DNA of 39,735 bases from Lachnospiraceae bacterium (GTDB lineage Bacteria; Bacillota; Clostridia; Lachnospirales; Lachnospiraceae): positions 1-39,735 of the forward strand of contig CAAFVW010000106.1 in the NCBI GenBank assembly GCA_900766575.1. The letters run 5' to 3'. Of the stretch, positions 25,570 to 34,846 are shown one piece after another. The notes beneath the pieces are model-generated. The model was not told the origin of the DNA. It ran no database searches and saw nothing but the letters and a program-made list of their open reading frames with translations. Both the position numbers and the translations under genes were made by a program. Each line of letters starts with the position of its first letter. Position 1 is the stretch's first letter.

Positions 25570-25959
25570 CTACATAATTACGGCTCCATTAATATTTGTA
25601 AATACATTTTCTTCGGTCTCTCTGCTGTCCATGGCTGTTACTACGGTCTTATTGGGCACATTCACAATAAAGGCCAGGTCATCCACGATCACCAGAGAAT
25701 CTCTGATTCCCTTCTGTCCCGCTTTTCTTGCTCCGTCATTCAAGCGTTCCAGCTGTGCATCTGTCAGCTCAATGCCTCTGTCTTCCAGCCGTACCGTGGC
25801 ATGTTTGGAAAACTTTAACTGTTCCCGGCTCTTTGTCTGCAAAATTTCCTGGAAAGATACCAGATTTTCCTGTGCCGCCTTTACCGTCTTACGGCTGTTG
25901 TTTAAATACTGATTTGCCAGCTGGTCAATGGACAGAAAACTGTTTTTCTGAATATCCAT
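25570..25959 (-). CDS. TIGR02530-type flagellar operon protein
   Basis: A 129-residue protein of the small flagellar operon family found next to flgD and flgE in Firmicutes and spirochetes. It shows FSKHATVRLEDRGIELTDAQ, LNDGARKAGQKGIRDSLVI and VDDLAFIVNVPNKTVVTAMD, the conserved parts of the family. Its role is unknown, though the neighbours suggest hook assembly. The ATG at 25959 has AGAGGGG nine bases upstream; the frame can also be read from a TTG two codons earlier. Confidence 0.88.
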   Translation of the reverse strand: MDIQKNSFLSIDQLANQYLNNSRKTVKAAQENLVSFQEILQTKSREQLKFSKHATVRLEDRGIELTDAQLERLNDGARKAGQKGIRDSLVIVDDLAFIVNVPNKTVVTAMDSRETEENVFTNINGAVIM

Positions 25960-25994
25960 ATCCAAATGCCCCTCTGCGCCAATCGCTTACTGCA

Positions 25995-26714
25995 TTACAC
26001 GTTCTCTGTGTTATCAGTTCCTTCTGCTTTTTCCGTCTTATCTTCACTGTCGGAATCTTTTTCGTCTGCACCATCTTCCGTCTTGCGGATTTCCTTCAGA
26101 CGCTCGATGTATTTGTTCAGACTGTTTACGGTATCTTTGGCCAGGAAGGATTTCTCGTAATCACTCATTTCGTTATATTCCTTCTCCAGTTCATCGATAG
26201 TCTCGCCATCGCTGTGATCGATGCCGTTCACATTCGGAAGCTTGTTCAGTTTTACCGTGAAGTTGTAAGCTTTGTTATACGCATCCAGATAATCTGCATC
26301 CACAATAGAATCCAGATCGTCAATGGAATACTTCTGTTCGTTGATATAGAGATAAGCCTTGTTGTTCTCGTAAGCAACGTAATCCACCTTACCCTGTACC
26401 AGTTTGGTATCACCGGAGGATGTCGTGGTCTTAATGTAGACCTCCTTGCCTACCAGTGCACTTGCTCTCTGCAGATCCATACTGCTGGACATATTCTGCA
26501 TCTGCTCTACCTGTGAGAACTGTGCATACTGCGCTATGTACTCTGTATTGGAAGTCGGTTCCAACGGATCCTGGTACTTCATCTGCGCTACCAGAAGCTG
26601 TAAAAACGCTTCCTTGTCCATTCCGTTACTTTTGGACTTTGCAGCCTTGCTTACAGAAGTCTGTGACTCCGTCTCTACGACTTTACCGTTTTTCACGGGT
26701 GCAACCAATGCCAT
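25995..26714 (-). CDS. flgD: Hook cap protein FlgD
   Basis: A 239-residue FlgD. The N-terminal signature MDKEAFLQLLVAQMKYQDPL and the QFSQVEQMQNM segment are clear. The remaining region includes the family-typical VGKEVYIK and a short beta domain. The C-terminus has an acidic, Asp/Glu/Lys-rich tail of about 35 residues (EDGADEKDSDSEDKTEKAEG), which is not part of the core fold. FlgD caps the growing hook. The ATG at 26714 follows AAAGGAG. Confidence 0.94.
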   Translation of the reverse strand: MALVAPVKNGKVVETESQTSVSKAAKSKSNGMDKEAFLQLLVAQMKYQDPLEPTSNTEYIAQYAQFSQVEQMQNMSSSMDLQRASALVGKEVYIKTTTSSGDTKLVQGKVDYVAYENNKAYLYINEQKYSIDDLDSIVDADYLDAYNKAYNFTVKLNKLPNVNGIDHSDGETIDELEKEYNEMSDYEKSFLAKDTVNSLNKYIERLKEIRKTEDGADEKDSDSEDKTEKAEGTDNTENV

Positions 26715-26741
26715 TTTTCTTTCTCCTTTCCATTATTTTTC

Positions 26742-28136
26742 TTATGCGGTGAAATCCACCGTATTGCCGTTCGCTGACATCATATCTGCCGCGATCCGGT
26801 CTTCTTCCGTCTGAAGTTCTTCTTCTGACAATACCGCATTCAGATTCATCCTGCGGGTACGCTTTCTTCCTACGCTTGCTTCCTTTTCCTGATTGCTGTT
26901 ATTTCCTCTTCCCTGTTCCAGATTCTGTTCAAACTGGTGGGTCTGTACAGTGACCTCGATTGCTTCCACCTTGACGCCCTGCTCCGCAAAGCTCTCCTTC
27001 AGCTGTACCATCTGGCTTTCCAGAGCTGCCTTCACGGTTTCATTCTGTGTGATGAAATTAGCTGTGACCACGCCATTTTTGGATGCCATCTGTATGTGCA
27101 GTGTTCCAAGGCTCTGAGGATGCAGCTGCATCTCCAGTTCTGAGCTGTCTGCCTTTACAGATACCTTCATGTAATCCATGATCTGCCGCATGATATCCTG
27201 CGTATCTGTGGCTTCCGTTTCCTCTGCCTGCGCTGTCTGCTGTAACTGTGTCAGAAAATTATCTTGCTTCAGGTTCTGCAGCAGAAGATTTCCATGCTTG
27301 TCTCCGGCTGTATGCTCCTGCTTCTCCCCGGAATCTCCCGTTTTCTCTTCCTGCACATTCTGTACCGGAATCTCGGTCTTGTTCCCGTTCTCCTGCACTG
27401 CCGCAGTTTCTGTGGAAACCGTTACATTCTTCTGGTGATCCGACGAAACAATGTCATCATTTTCTTCCGTATCCACCATAATTACAGGTTCCGTCCCGGC
27501 TTCCTGTGTCATCTGTGCTGTCAGATGCTGCCACTGCTCAGGATTCAGGTGCAGTTCTTCCTGGGCCTGATTTACCAGCTCCTGCTGCAGATTCATGATA
27601 TTCTTTACATCACTGTACAGATTTTCATCTGTCAATAACGCAAAAGAATCCTGTACACCGCCGACTGCCATCAACAGTTCGTTCAACTGACCGGGATCTG
27701 TCAGGTCTGTTTCTGTCATTCCCAGTTCTTCCATGACTCCCTGCACTTCCTCTTCGCTGACGGAAAAAGTTTCGGTAATCTGCTGTATCAGATTCTGCAC
27801 TATGGTTCCTATGACTTCCTGAACTTTTTCCAGATTTCGAAGATTCACAGGTTCCTCATCGACTGTTGTATCTTTTTCTCCGGAAGCATCCACCACATCA
27901 TCCCGTTGTCTTCCACTGTTTCTCAAAGATTCTCCACGTCTGATGTCATTGCGCCCGGTCTGGACACGGTCCCCGGCTGCAGAATTTGTTGTTTGGCTAT
28001 TGTTCTGTGTACTGTTCTGAGTCTTATTCCATACCGCCTGAAAGCTGGTTCCTGCATTCTGCTTTGCCGCAGTCACCATATCCGGCATTTGTACATTTCC
28101 GCCAGCACTGACGTTTTTAATTGTTGTGCCTGCCAT
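26742..28136 (-). CDS. fliK: Hook-length control protein FliK
   Basis: A 464-residue FliK. The first 330 residues are Gln/Glu/Thr/Asn-rich and variable, as expected for the ruler part. The C-terminal Flg_hook domain (about 345-420) has LEMQLHPQSLGTLHIQMASK and VKAALESQMVQLKESFAEQG. FliK measures the hook and triggers the FlhB switch. The ATG at 28136 has AAAGGAGG. It precedes flgD, as in other Firmicutes. Confidence 0.93.
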   Translation of the reverse strand: MAGTTIKNVSAGGNVQMPDMVTAAKQNAGTSFQAVWNKTQNSTQNNSQTTNSAAGDRVQTGRNDIRRGESLRNSGRQRDDVVDASGEKDTTVDEEPVNLRNLEKVQEVIGTIVQNLIQQITETFSVSEEEVQGVMEELGMTETDLTDPGQLNELLMAVGGVQDSFALLTDENLYSDVKNIMNLQQELVNQAQEELHLNPEQWQHLTAQMTQEAGTEPVIMVDTEENDDIVSSDHQKNVTVSTETAAVQENGNKTEIPVQNVQEEKTGDSGEKQEHTAGDKHGNLLLQNLKQDNFLTQLQQTAQAEETEATDTQDIMRQIMDYMKVSVKADSSELEMQLHPQSLGTLHIQMASKNGVVTANFITQNETVKAALESQMVQLKESFAEQGVKVEAIEVTVQTHQFEQNLEQGRGNNSNQEKEASVGRKRTRRMNLNAVLSEEELQTEEDRIAADMMSANGNTVDFTA

Positions 28137-28231
28137 TTTTCCTCCTTTCTCAGATCACTTTTGTCTCTGTCCAACATTCCGCGACCTGTAGATATACTAC
28201 ATATTGTTTATCGGTTCTTCGACCTTTTTTA

Positions 28232-29107
28232 TTAAGACTCCGGATCCATAATTTTGGTAATCTTTGCCGCCACCTGGGAATCCATAGCACCCAGGATTTT
28301 TCCTCTGTCATCTGCACTCATCACCTTGAGAATCCGGGCTGCAAGATCCAGATTGTTCGTCATCTGTTCAAAAATAGCGGCCGCCTGTTTCGGTTTCATA
28401 GCGGAGTAAGCTGCTGCATAATCCTGAATCTCCTGGCTCTCCTGCAGCTGTGTCACCACCTGCTTATAAATGTATTCCGCAGTAGCGGGATCCATGGACT
28501 CATAATACTTCTTATATTCTTCTGCCCCCGGTCCCTTATCGGAATAAACTACCTCATCATAGAATTCTTTCTGGATACGCTGAAATTCCACCTGCTGTTT
28601 CTCGAACTCCTGCAATCTTAATACTTCCGCTTTCAGCTGATCCAATTCTTCATCTTTCGTAGCAGAAGCGTTCTGCGCCTGTTCCAGCTGTAATTCCAGA
28701 CTCTTGATCTGATCCACGGCATCCTGTAAGCTGGTATAGCCACCATACGCATCGGGATCTGTCGTCTCTGTGACAGAATTGCCCGGAAGAATCCGGTTCA
28801 GCACCGGGACATCTTTTAAGATCGGAGTCACCACAGAGCTTCCGAAACCTCCAATATCCAGTTTGATGATTACACAGATTACGGCAATCCACAATGCTAC
28901 GATCAATATCGTTGCACCGAAAGTCAGAAGGCTGTTGCCCTCATTGCCGTCTTCCAGCTCATCCTCCTGTTTTGCGATCTCTTTTGCCCGGCGTTTTGCC
29001 TCTTTTCGCTGCGCCTGCTGCTCTTTTTTTAATTTTTTCTTTTCTTCCGCCAGCTGTTTTCTCTCGTTATCTGCCGTTGTTTCTTCCGGAGTCTTCTCTC
29101 TTGCCAT
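28232..29107 (-). CDS. MotE/YlxF-like protein with MgtE N-type domain
   Basis: A 291-residue protein with a very basic, charged N-terminal cytoplasmic part and one membrane helix (about residues 60-85). An extracytoplasmic coiled coil follows (about 130-190). The C-terminal domain resembles the N domain of MgtE: AAAYSAMKPKQAAAIFEQM, then ARILKVMSADDRGKILGAM and AAKITKIM. This matches YlxF of B. subtilis and MotE, a stator-associated chaperone in some bacteria. It sits between fliJ and fliK, where YlxF does. Confidence 0.85.
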   Translation of the reverse strand: MAREKTPEETTADNERKQLAEEKKKLKKEQQAQRKEAKRRAKEIAKQEDELEDGNEGNSLLTFGATILIVALWIAVICVIIKLDIGGFGSSVVTPILKDVPVLNRILPGNSVTETTDPDAYGGYTSLQDAVDQIKSLELQLEQAQNASATKDEELDQLKAEVLRLQEFEKQQVEFQRIQKEFYDEVVYSDKGPGAEEYKKYYESMDPATAEYIYKQVVTQLQESQEIQDYAAAYSAMKPKQAAAIFEQMTNNLDLAARILKVMSADDRGKILGAMDSQVAAKITKIMDPES

Positions 29108-29128
29108 ATCTTCCTCCTGCTACCGTTT

Positions 29129-29575
29129 CTACCGGGACTTCTGCCCGTAGGTATAACTGGTCAGTTCATCGATTGCCTTGCTCTCCGCATGATTTTCCTC
29201 CTGTAGAAAAGCTTCAAATGCCTTCTCCCGCAGTGTCTCATGCATTTTTCTTTCCTTCATGGCTTCCGCCATCCGTTCTCTGACTGCTTCCACATTCTCT
29301 CTGGCCTGTTCGACCCGGATCGCCTGCGCAGCCACAATACTGTCCATTTTTAAAAGTGCTTCCTTGTTCTCTTCAATAGCCCGCAGATCCAGTTTCCCCT
29401 GGAGCAGTCCCGCGGATTGTTCTTCATAACCTCTTCTGCGTTCCTTCAGTCGCTCCAGATGCTCTGTCTCCACATTCAGAGCTGCCTGCGCCATTCCGAA
29501 TTCCTGCCTGGCCTGCGTCTCCATCTTTTCTTTGATGTTCAGAATATTTTGCAGGGAATATCTGAATCTTGCCAT
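29129..29575 (-). CDS. fliJ: Flagellar export chaperone FliJ
   Basis: A 148-residue, almost entirely alpha-helical protein with coiled-coil heptads. It begins with FRYSLQNILNIKEKMETQAR, the FliJ signature. FliJ binds FliI and FlhA and links ATP hydrolysis to export. It starts 5 bases after fliI, which is where fliJ always lies. Length is normal for the family. Confidence 0.92.
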   Translation of the reverse strand: MARFRYSLQNILNIKEKMETQARQEFGMAQAALNVETEHLERLKERRRGYEEQSAGLLQGKLDLRAIEENKEALLKMDSIVAAQAIRVEQARENVEAVRERMAEAMKERKMHETLREKAFEAFLQEENHAESKAIDELTSYTYGQKSR

Positions 29576-29580
29576 TTATC

Positions 29581-30903
29581 TCACTCCTGATCCGCGAACA
29601 GTTCTTCCAGCATCTGTACAGTCTCTTCAAAAGTAAATTTCTCATCCGTACCCTGACACAGGAAACCGTTCACAGCATCTATCCGGGAGATTGCATAATC
29701 AATATTCGGATTGCTGCCTTTTTTATAAGCTCCAATATTGATCAGATCCTCCGCCTCATTGTACGTTGCCAGCACATTTTTCAGCTTATTGGCCGCCTGT
29801 TTGTGCTCTTTTTGGGCAATCTGGCTCATGCATCTGGAAATGCTCTGAAGGATATCTATCGCTGGATAATGATTCTTGTGCCCAAGTTTTCTGTCCAACA
29901 TAATATGCCCGTCCAGAATACTTCTTGCAGTATCTGTGATAGGCTCATTAAAATCATCGCCATCCACCAGCACCGTGTACAATCCGGTAATAGATCCCAC
30001 GGCAGCTCTTCCGGCACGCTCTAACAATTTGGGCATTTCGGAATACACGCTGGGCGGATAGCCTCTGGTCACCGGTGGTTCACCGCTGGCCAGTCCGATT
30101 TCCCGCTGTGCCATGGAAAAACGTGTCAACGAATCCATCATCAGAAGGACATCCTTGCCCTGATCCCTGAAATATTCTGCGATCGCCGTAGCTGTCTTGG
30201 CTGCTTTGTTACGTTCCAGTGCCGGTCTGTCGGAAGTCGCCACAACCACAACAGACCTTCGCATACCTTCTTCTCCAAGGTCTCTCTCAATAAATTCTCT
30301 TACCTCACGGCCACGTTCACCAATCAGTGCAATGACATTGATGTCCGCTTTGGTATTCCTTGCAAACATACCCATCAGTGTGGATTTACCTACACCGGAA
30401 CCAGCAAAAATGCCGATTCTCTGTCCCTTGCCTACCGTGATCATACCGTCCACCGCCTTGACCCCTAGCGGCAGCACCTGATCAATAATGGCACGGGACA
30501 TGGGATCAGGCGGCGTTGCTTCCACAGGGTATGCCGCTCCGGTAATTGTCTCACCGTCTATAGGTATCCCCAGACCGTTTACCGTCTTCCCCAGAAGTTT
30601 CTCACTTACTGTAACTTTCATGGGATCTCCGGTATTCTCCACGACACATCCCAGTCCAATACCATCTACAGAATCATATGGCATGAGCAGTGTCTTCTTA
30701 TCCCGGAATCCTACCACTTCCGCCATAATGGGTCTGGCCCCTTCCGCCTCCGGCAGAATCCGGCACAAATCGCCCAACCGCGAATCCGGTCCTGCGGACT
30801 CTATGGTCAGGCCTACTACATTGACCACTTTTCCCAGCTTTCGGTAGAAACTCTTTTCCGCTAATTTATTGTATTTTTCAAAATCAATGTTCTTAATGAC
30901 CAT
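29581..30903 (-). CDS. fliI: Flagellar export ATPase FliI
   Basis: A 440-residue ATPase of the FliI/YscN family. Walker A GSGVGKST is at 168-175; Walker B is in DVLLMMDSLTRFSMAQRE. The SGEPPVTRGYPPSV loop after that is also typical. FliI forms a hexamer at the export gate with FliH and FliJ. It starts 3 bases after the fliH stop. Length is normal for the family. Confidence 0.97.
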   Translation of the reverse strand: MVIKNIDFEKYNKLAEKSFYRKLGKVVNVVGLTIESAGPDSRLGDLCRILPEAEGARPIMAEVVGFRDKKTLLMPYDSVDGIGLGCVVENTGDPMKVTVSEKLLGKTVNGLGIPIDGETITGAAYPVEATPPDPMSRAIIDQVLPLGVKAVDGMITVGKGQRIGIFAGSGVGKSTLMGMFARNTKADINVIALIGERGREVREFIERDLGEEGMRRSVVVVATSDRPALERNKAAKTATAIAEYFRDQGKDVLLMMDSLTRFSMAQREIGLASGEPPVTRGYPPSVYSEMPKLLERAGRAAVGSITGLYTVLVDGDDFNEPITDTARSILDGHIMLDRKLGHKNHYPAIDILQSISRCMSQIAQKEHKQAANKLKNVLATYNEAEDLINIGAYKKGSNPNIDYAISRIDAVNGFLCQGTDEKFTFEETVQMLEELFADQE

Positions 30904-30906
30904 TCA

Positions 30907-31764
30907 TCAGCCTTCGTAGGATAATAATTTTAATTTCTGGCGCAGTTCAGACAACTGAGTGCCCAGACCACAGTCAAAAATACCGTTTTCGGTCTCAATA
31001 AGGCATTCTCCTTTGCCCAGAGTAATGTCCTCCACGATCTCCACCGTGCTGTTAGGGGAAGTTGCCCCTGCCATGATCTGCTTTTTCTGCATGCTGACAT
31101 AAGGATAATCTTCCTTGGATACGTGTACGAGAAAAGTACGGTTATCCTCCGTCTTTCTCATCGTGGAAGAGATCAGATAACACAGGACCTCTCTGTAGGA
31201 ATGCAGATCCACATGAAAAATATGTTCATAAATGCCAGTGATCGTATCCACGAACTTCGGTTCCAGTTCATCGATCATTTTCTGGTACTCTGCTTCCAGT
31301 CCGGCTGCTTTTTTCTGATATTCCGCTGCCCGCTGTGCCTCTGCACGGTCAGCTTCCGCTTTTGCTTCCTGCTGTCCCTGTCTTCTGGCCTGTTCCAGGA
31401 CATCTGCCTTTTGGGCTTCCGCCTGTTCCTTTGCCTCCTGCAAGATACTTGCTGCCTGTGCTCTGGCATCTTCCAGAATCTTCTGTGCCTCTGTCTTTGC
31501 ATCTTCTCTGAGCTTTTGCAGATCTTCACCGGCCTTGATCACATTGCCGGAGACCTGGGAATCCCCATCGTCTCCTTCTCCGTCAGTCACCAGCGCATCT
31601 ACTTTATCCGCTGCAAGTCCGGAGACGAATCCGGTTCCCTCTCCCTGCTGCATTTTGGCAGACAATTCCCGGATTCTTTTTGCTACCAGCTCATTGGTGT
31701 TAATGACCCTGGTATCTTCTTCCACAAGTTTCGTAAATCCCCGTTTTAAAAGATTACTAGACAA
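30907..31764 (-). CDS. fliH: Flagellar export ATPase regulator FliH
   Basis: A protein of about 285 residues. The start is taken as TTG at 31764 (LSSNLLKRGFTKL), overlapping the fliG end by 8 bases, with GGAGG 11 bases upstream. Residues about 95-180 form a long Ala/Gln/Glu coiled coil with many small residues (e.g. DARAQAASILQEAKEQAEAQ). The C-terminal domain (about 185-280) resembles the V-ATPase stator E subunit. FliH holds and inhibits FliI. No ATG is available near the family start, so the TTG is inferred. Confidence 0.88.
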   Translation of the reverse strand: MSSNLLKRGFTKLVEEDTRVINTNELVAKRIRELSAKMQQGEGTGFVSGLAADKVDALVTDGEGDDGDSQVSGNVIKAGEDLQKLREDAKTEAQKILEDARAQAASILQEAKEQAEAQKADVLEQARRQGQQEAKAEADRAEAQRAAEYQKKAAGLEAEYQKMIDELEPKFVDTITGIYEHIFHVDLHSYREVLCYLISSTMRKTEDNRTFLVHVSKEDYPYVSMQKKQIMAGATSPNSTVEIVEDITLGKGECLIETENGIFDCGLGTQLSELRQKLKLLSYEG

Positions 31765-32776
31765 CGATCTCGTCACCTCCGCCTCTGGAAATGATGATCT
31801 CTCCGGAATCCTCCAGCTTACGGATAATATTGACGATCTTCTGCTGTGCTTCTTCCACATCCTTCATGCGGACAGGACCCATAAATTCCATATCTTCCTT
31901 GATCATAACAACCAGACGCTTGGACAGATTGTTGAAGATTGCATTCTGTACCTGCTCGTTTGCTCCCTTCAGTGCCACTGCCAGATCGTTGTTGTCCACA
32001 TCACGCAGCACACGCTGAATCGCCTTGTCGTCCAGAAGCAGCACATCCTCGAATACGAACATCTTCTTGCGGATCTCGTCTGCCAGTTCCGGCTCCTCGA
32101 TCTCCAGAGTCTCCATAATATGTTTCTCGGTGCCACGGTCCACGGTATTCAGAATATCTACCACTGCATCCACACCACCGATAATGGTGTAATCCTGATT
32201 TACAAGACTTGCCAGCTTGGATTCCAACACTTTCTCCACTTCCTTGATCACATCGGGGCTGGTACGATCCATAACCGCAATACGTCTGGCCACCTCTGCC
32301 TGACTGTCCGGCGGAAGTGCTGAAATGATCAATGCTGCCTGACTGGGAGACAGATATGACAGAATCAGGGCAATGGTCTGAGGATGCTCATCCTGAATAA
32401 AGTTGATCAGCTGGCTGGCATCCGTCTTACGCACAAACTCGAAAGGCTTTACCTGCAAAGATGCTGTCAGTTTGCCGATCACATCCATTGCCTTGTCGGA
32501 ACCCAGCGCCTTCTCCAGAAGTTCCCTGGCATAATTGATACCGCCCTCAGCGATATACTGTTGTGCCAGGCATACTTCATAGAACTCATTGATAACTTCC
32601 TCTTTGACCTGAGGAGTCACGCTTCTGGTATTGGCGATCTCCAGGGTCAGTTCTTCGATTTCTTCTTCTTTTAAGTGTTTAAATATTCCCGCGGATCTCT
32701 CTGGTCCCAGGGAGATCAGGAGGATTGCAGCCTTCTGCAGTCCCGATATTCCGCCTTCTGCTTTTGTCCTTGCCAT
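31757..32776 (-). CDS. fliG: Flagellar motor switch protein FliG
   Basis: A 339-residue FliG. It begins with GLQKAAILLISLGPERSAGI, followed by the HPQTIALILSYL (EHPQ) motif at the middle domain and the C-terminal torque domain with FVFEDVLLLDDKAIQRVLRD, which carries the charged residues that meet MotA. FliG joins FliF to the C-ring. The ATG at 32776 has a GGAG site. It follows fliF by 14 bases. Confidence 0.97.
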   Translation of the reverse strand: MARTKAEGGISGLQKAAILLISLGPERSAGIFKHLKEEEIEELTLEIANTRSVTPQVKEEVINEFYEVCLAQQYIAEGGINYARELLEKALGSDKAMDVIGKLTASLQVKPFEFVRKTDASQLINFIQDEHPQTIALILSYLSPSQAALIISALPPDSQAEVARRIAVMDRTSPDVIKEVEKVLESKLASLVNQDYTIIGGVDAVVDILNTVDRGTEKHIMETLEIEEPELADEIRKKMFVFEDVLLLDDKAIQRVLRDVDNNDLAVALKGANEQVQNAIFNNLSKRLVVMIKEDMEFMGPVRMKDVEEAQQKIVNIIRKLEDSGEIIISRGGGDEIVV

Positions 32777-32790
32777 ATTTACTCCGTTTC

Positions 32791-34395
32791 TTAGTTCCAG
32801 TCCTCGTTCAGCCAGTTACGCAACAGTGCTGCCGCGGATTCCGGATTCTCATCTACGAATTTTTCGATCATCTTACGTGTCTCAGACTTGGATTCCACAT
32901 CAATGTCTTCCAGTTCTGCCTCAGGAGTGGACTGTAACATATTCTCCACAGATACTTCTTCCTCCTGCTGTACGGCCTGTCTGGTACGCATACTATGTAA
33001 TACTACAAATACCAACAGTCCCAGAATCAATACCAGCATTACTATGCTGAGTATATTCTGTGTGCTGATGGGAGAACTTTCCTTATCATAGAAAATAGGG
33101 CTTTCATAAGCGATAATCGTAATATTATTCTGGCTGATACCGGTAGCATTTGCCACCAGGCTGTACATATCGGTGTCTACATCTATCTTGGTATCCGCAC
33201 TGTTCTGTGCCTTATACTCTTCCCAGCTGGTGCCGTCCAGAAGACCCTGCCTTTTTACATCTTCATAATGAATCTCTTTGTATGTAATCGCCGCAATAGA
33301 TATGGAAGAATTACTGTAATTGATTCCCCCGGCCGGTGTTACGGTATCCTTAATAGACTCGTTTGGCAGATAATCTCTGCTGGTCTCTGAAGTCGTGGAA
33401 GAACTGTTGTTGCTGTCCGGGGATACATAGGTCGTTTTGCCACTTTCCCCGTTGGAAGTTGTTCCCGGTACTCCGCCGCCGTCATTGGTATTTTCGCTTT
33501 CATAAGTCTCTTCATGGGAAAGCATACCCTCCGTTCTGTCGGAGTTTGCATAGTATTCTTTTACGGTCTCCTTGTAATCGGAGAAATCCATGTTCAGATG
33601 GCTGGTGACTGCCGCATCATTATACTGCTTTGTACCCAGCAGCACCTTTTTTACCTGATTGGCAATCATGGCCTCCGCCTGGTTCTGCAGTTCCTGCATG
33701 GAATTGGCAATGCCCGCAGAAGTATAATCATCTCCACCTGCAAACAGCAGATTGGAGTCTGTATCCATAATGGTGATATTGGCTGTGGTGTCATCTCGAA
33801 GCCAGGTGGCTACACACTTTGCCAGTGCCGCTGCATTGGCTGAGGTAAACGTTCCGTCCAGCTCCAGCTGGATGAATGCCGATGCTTCCTCTTTCTGTGC
33901 CGCCAGAGTCCCGTTATCCTTCGGGAAACTCAAATGCACCTTGGCAGATTTCACCGCGCTCTGTGCTTCGATGGTCTGCGTGATATATTTTTCCAGATAG
34001 GAATTGTAAAGTCTTTCCTTATCGGTAGCAGTTGTCGACATGCTGCTGCCCAGGTAATCGTTCAGATCCAACGCATCGGGAACATATCCCGCAGAGCCAA
34101 GGGCCAGATTCGCTGCGCTCTGCTGGCTGCTCTCCACATCGATCTTCAATCCGTCATTGGACTCCCTGTGTGTGATTCCCGCACTGTCCAGAGTATCTAT
34201 GATCTCCGATGCCTGCGCTGTCGTCTCGCAGCTGATCAGCCGGACATACTGCGGTTTGGTCATAACATACATGATAATTGCAAATGCAAAAATAACAACC
34301 GCCGCTGCTCCTATGATGATACTCTTCTGCCGGGTAGTGAACTTGTTCCACCACTCCAGTATTTTTGCAGGTATTTCTTTTAATTTGTCTGCCAT
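32791..34395 (-). CDS. fliF: MS-ring protein FliF
   Basis: A 534-residue MS-ring protein. Membrane helix 1 is at about residues 25-45, then ring-building domains with DALDLNDYLGSSM and VKSAKVHLSFPKDN. A Ser/Thr/Asn/Gly-rich insert occupies about 295-345 in the beta-collar region. Membrane helix 2 is at about 440-463, and the C-terminal tail SAAALLRNWLNEDW binds FliG. FliF starts basal-body assembly. The ATG at 34395 follows AAGAGGAGAG. Confidence 0.96.
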   Translation of the reverse strand: MADKLKEIPAKILEWWNKFTTRQKSIIIGAAAVVIFAFAIIMYVMTKPQYVRLISCETTAQASEIIDTLDSAGITHRESNDGLKIDVESSQQSAANLALGSAGYVPDALDLNDYLGSSMSTTATDKERLYNSYLEKYITQTIEAQSAVKSAKVHLSFPKDNGTLAAQKEEASAFIQLELDGTFTSANAAALAKCVATWLRDDTTANITIMDTDSNLLFAGGDDYTSAGIANSMQELQNQAEAMIANQVKKVLLGTKQYNDAAVTSHLNMDFSDYKETVKEYYANSDRTEGMLSHEETYESENTNDGGGVPGTTSNGESGKTTYVSPDSNNSSSTTSETSRDYLPNESIKDTVTPAGGINYSNSSISIAAITYKEIHYEDVKRQGLLDGTSWEEYKAQNSADTKIDVDTDMYSLVANATGISQNNITIIAYESPIFYDKESSPISTQNILSIVMLVLILGLLVFVVLHSMRTRQAVQQEEEVSVENMLQSTPEAELEDIDVESKSETRKMIEKFVDENPESAAALLRNWLNEDWN

Positions 34396-34436
34396 TGCAG
34401 CTCTCTCCTCTTACGTCAAGAATAAAAAGTACTTCT

Positions 34437-34772
34437 TTAGATCTGGATCTGCATCAATTCCTTGTATGCTTCCATCACCTTATCACGAATGGCTACCGTA
34501 TACTGCAGCGCAGTGGAAGCCTTCCCCATGGCAATAGTGAGATCATGGGTATTGTCTGTCTCACCCAATGCGAAACGAATCTTCTCATTCTCGGCATCCG
34601 AAAGATAACTGTTGGTCGTCTTTATATTATCGATCGCTGTATTCAGAAAAGCTTCGAACATCGTGCCTTCTGCCTTTTTCTCCTTCTCCGCCAACATTCC
34701 CGTCAGCGAGGTGGGTGACACCGTGGCTGTACTGTTTACACTGTTCAAAGCTGTAATTGCTGAAATATCCAT
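34437..34772 (-). CDS. fliE: Hook-basal body junction protein FliE
   Basis: A 111-residue FliE. The family segment MFEAFLNTAIDNIKTTNSYL is followed by the C-terminal helix with HDLTIAMGKASTALQYTVAI and RDKVMEAYKELMQIQI. FliE joins the MS ring to the rod. The ribosome binding site AAGGAAGGA is about 14 bases from the ATG, longer than usual, and a two-codon frame ATG GTT TAG lies between them. It follows flgC after a 74-base gap containing a hairpin. Confidence 0.94.
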   Translation of the reverse strand: MDISAITALNSVNSTATVSPTSLTGMLAEKEKKAEGTMFEAFLNTAIDNIKTTNSYLSDAENEKIRFALGETDNTHDLTIAMGKASTALQYTVAIRDKVMEAYKELMQIQI

Positions 34773-34804
34773 TTTACTAAACCATGTCCTTCCTTACATG
34801 TATT

Positions 34805-34829
34805 CCGGCTTTGTTATTTTGCAAGCCGG
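34805..34829 (-). other. RNA hairpin between flgC and fliE
   Basis: A 7-bp perfect stem (CCGGCTT with AAGCCGG, plus 34823-34829 and 34805-34811) has an 11-base AT-rich loop. No U-run follows on the minus strand, so it is not a standard terminator. It lies upstream of the fliE ribosome binding site and may affect mRNA stability or fliE translation. Confidence 0.5.
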
Positions 34830-34846
34830 TCATGGGCTCTGCCAGA

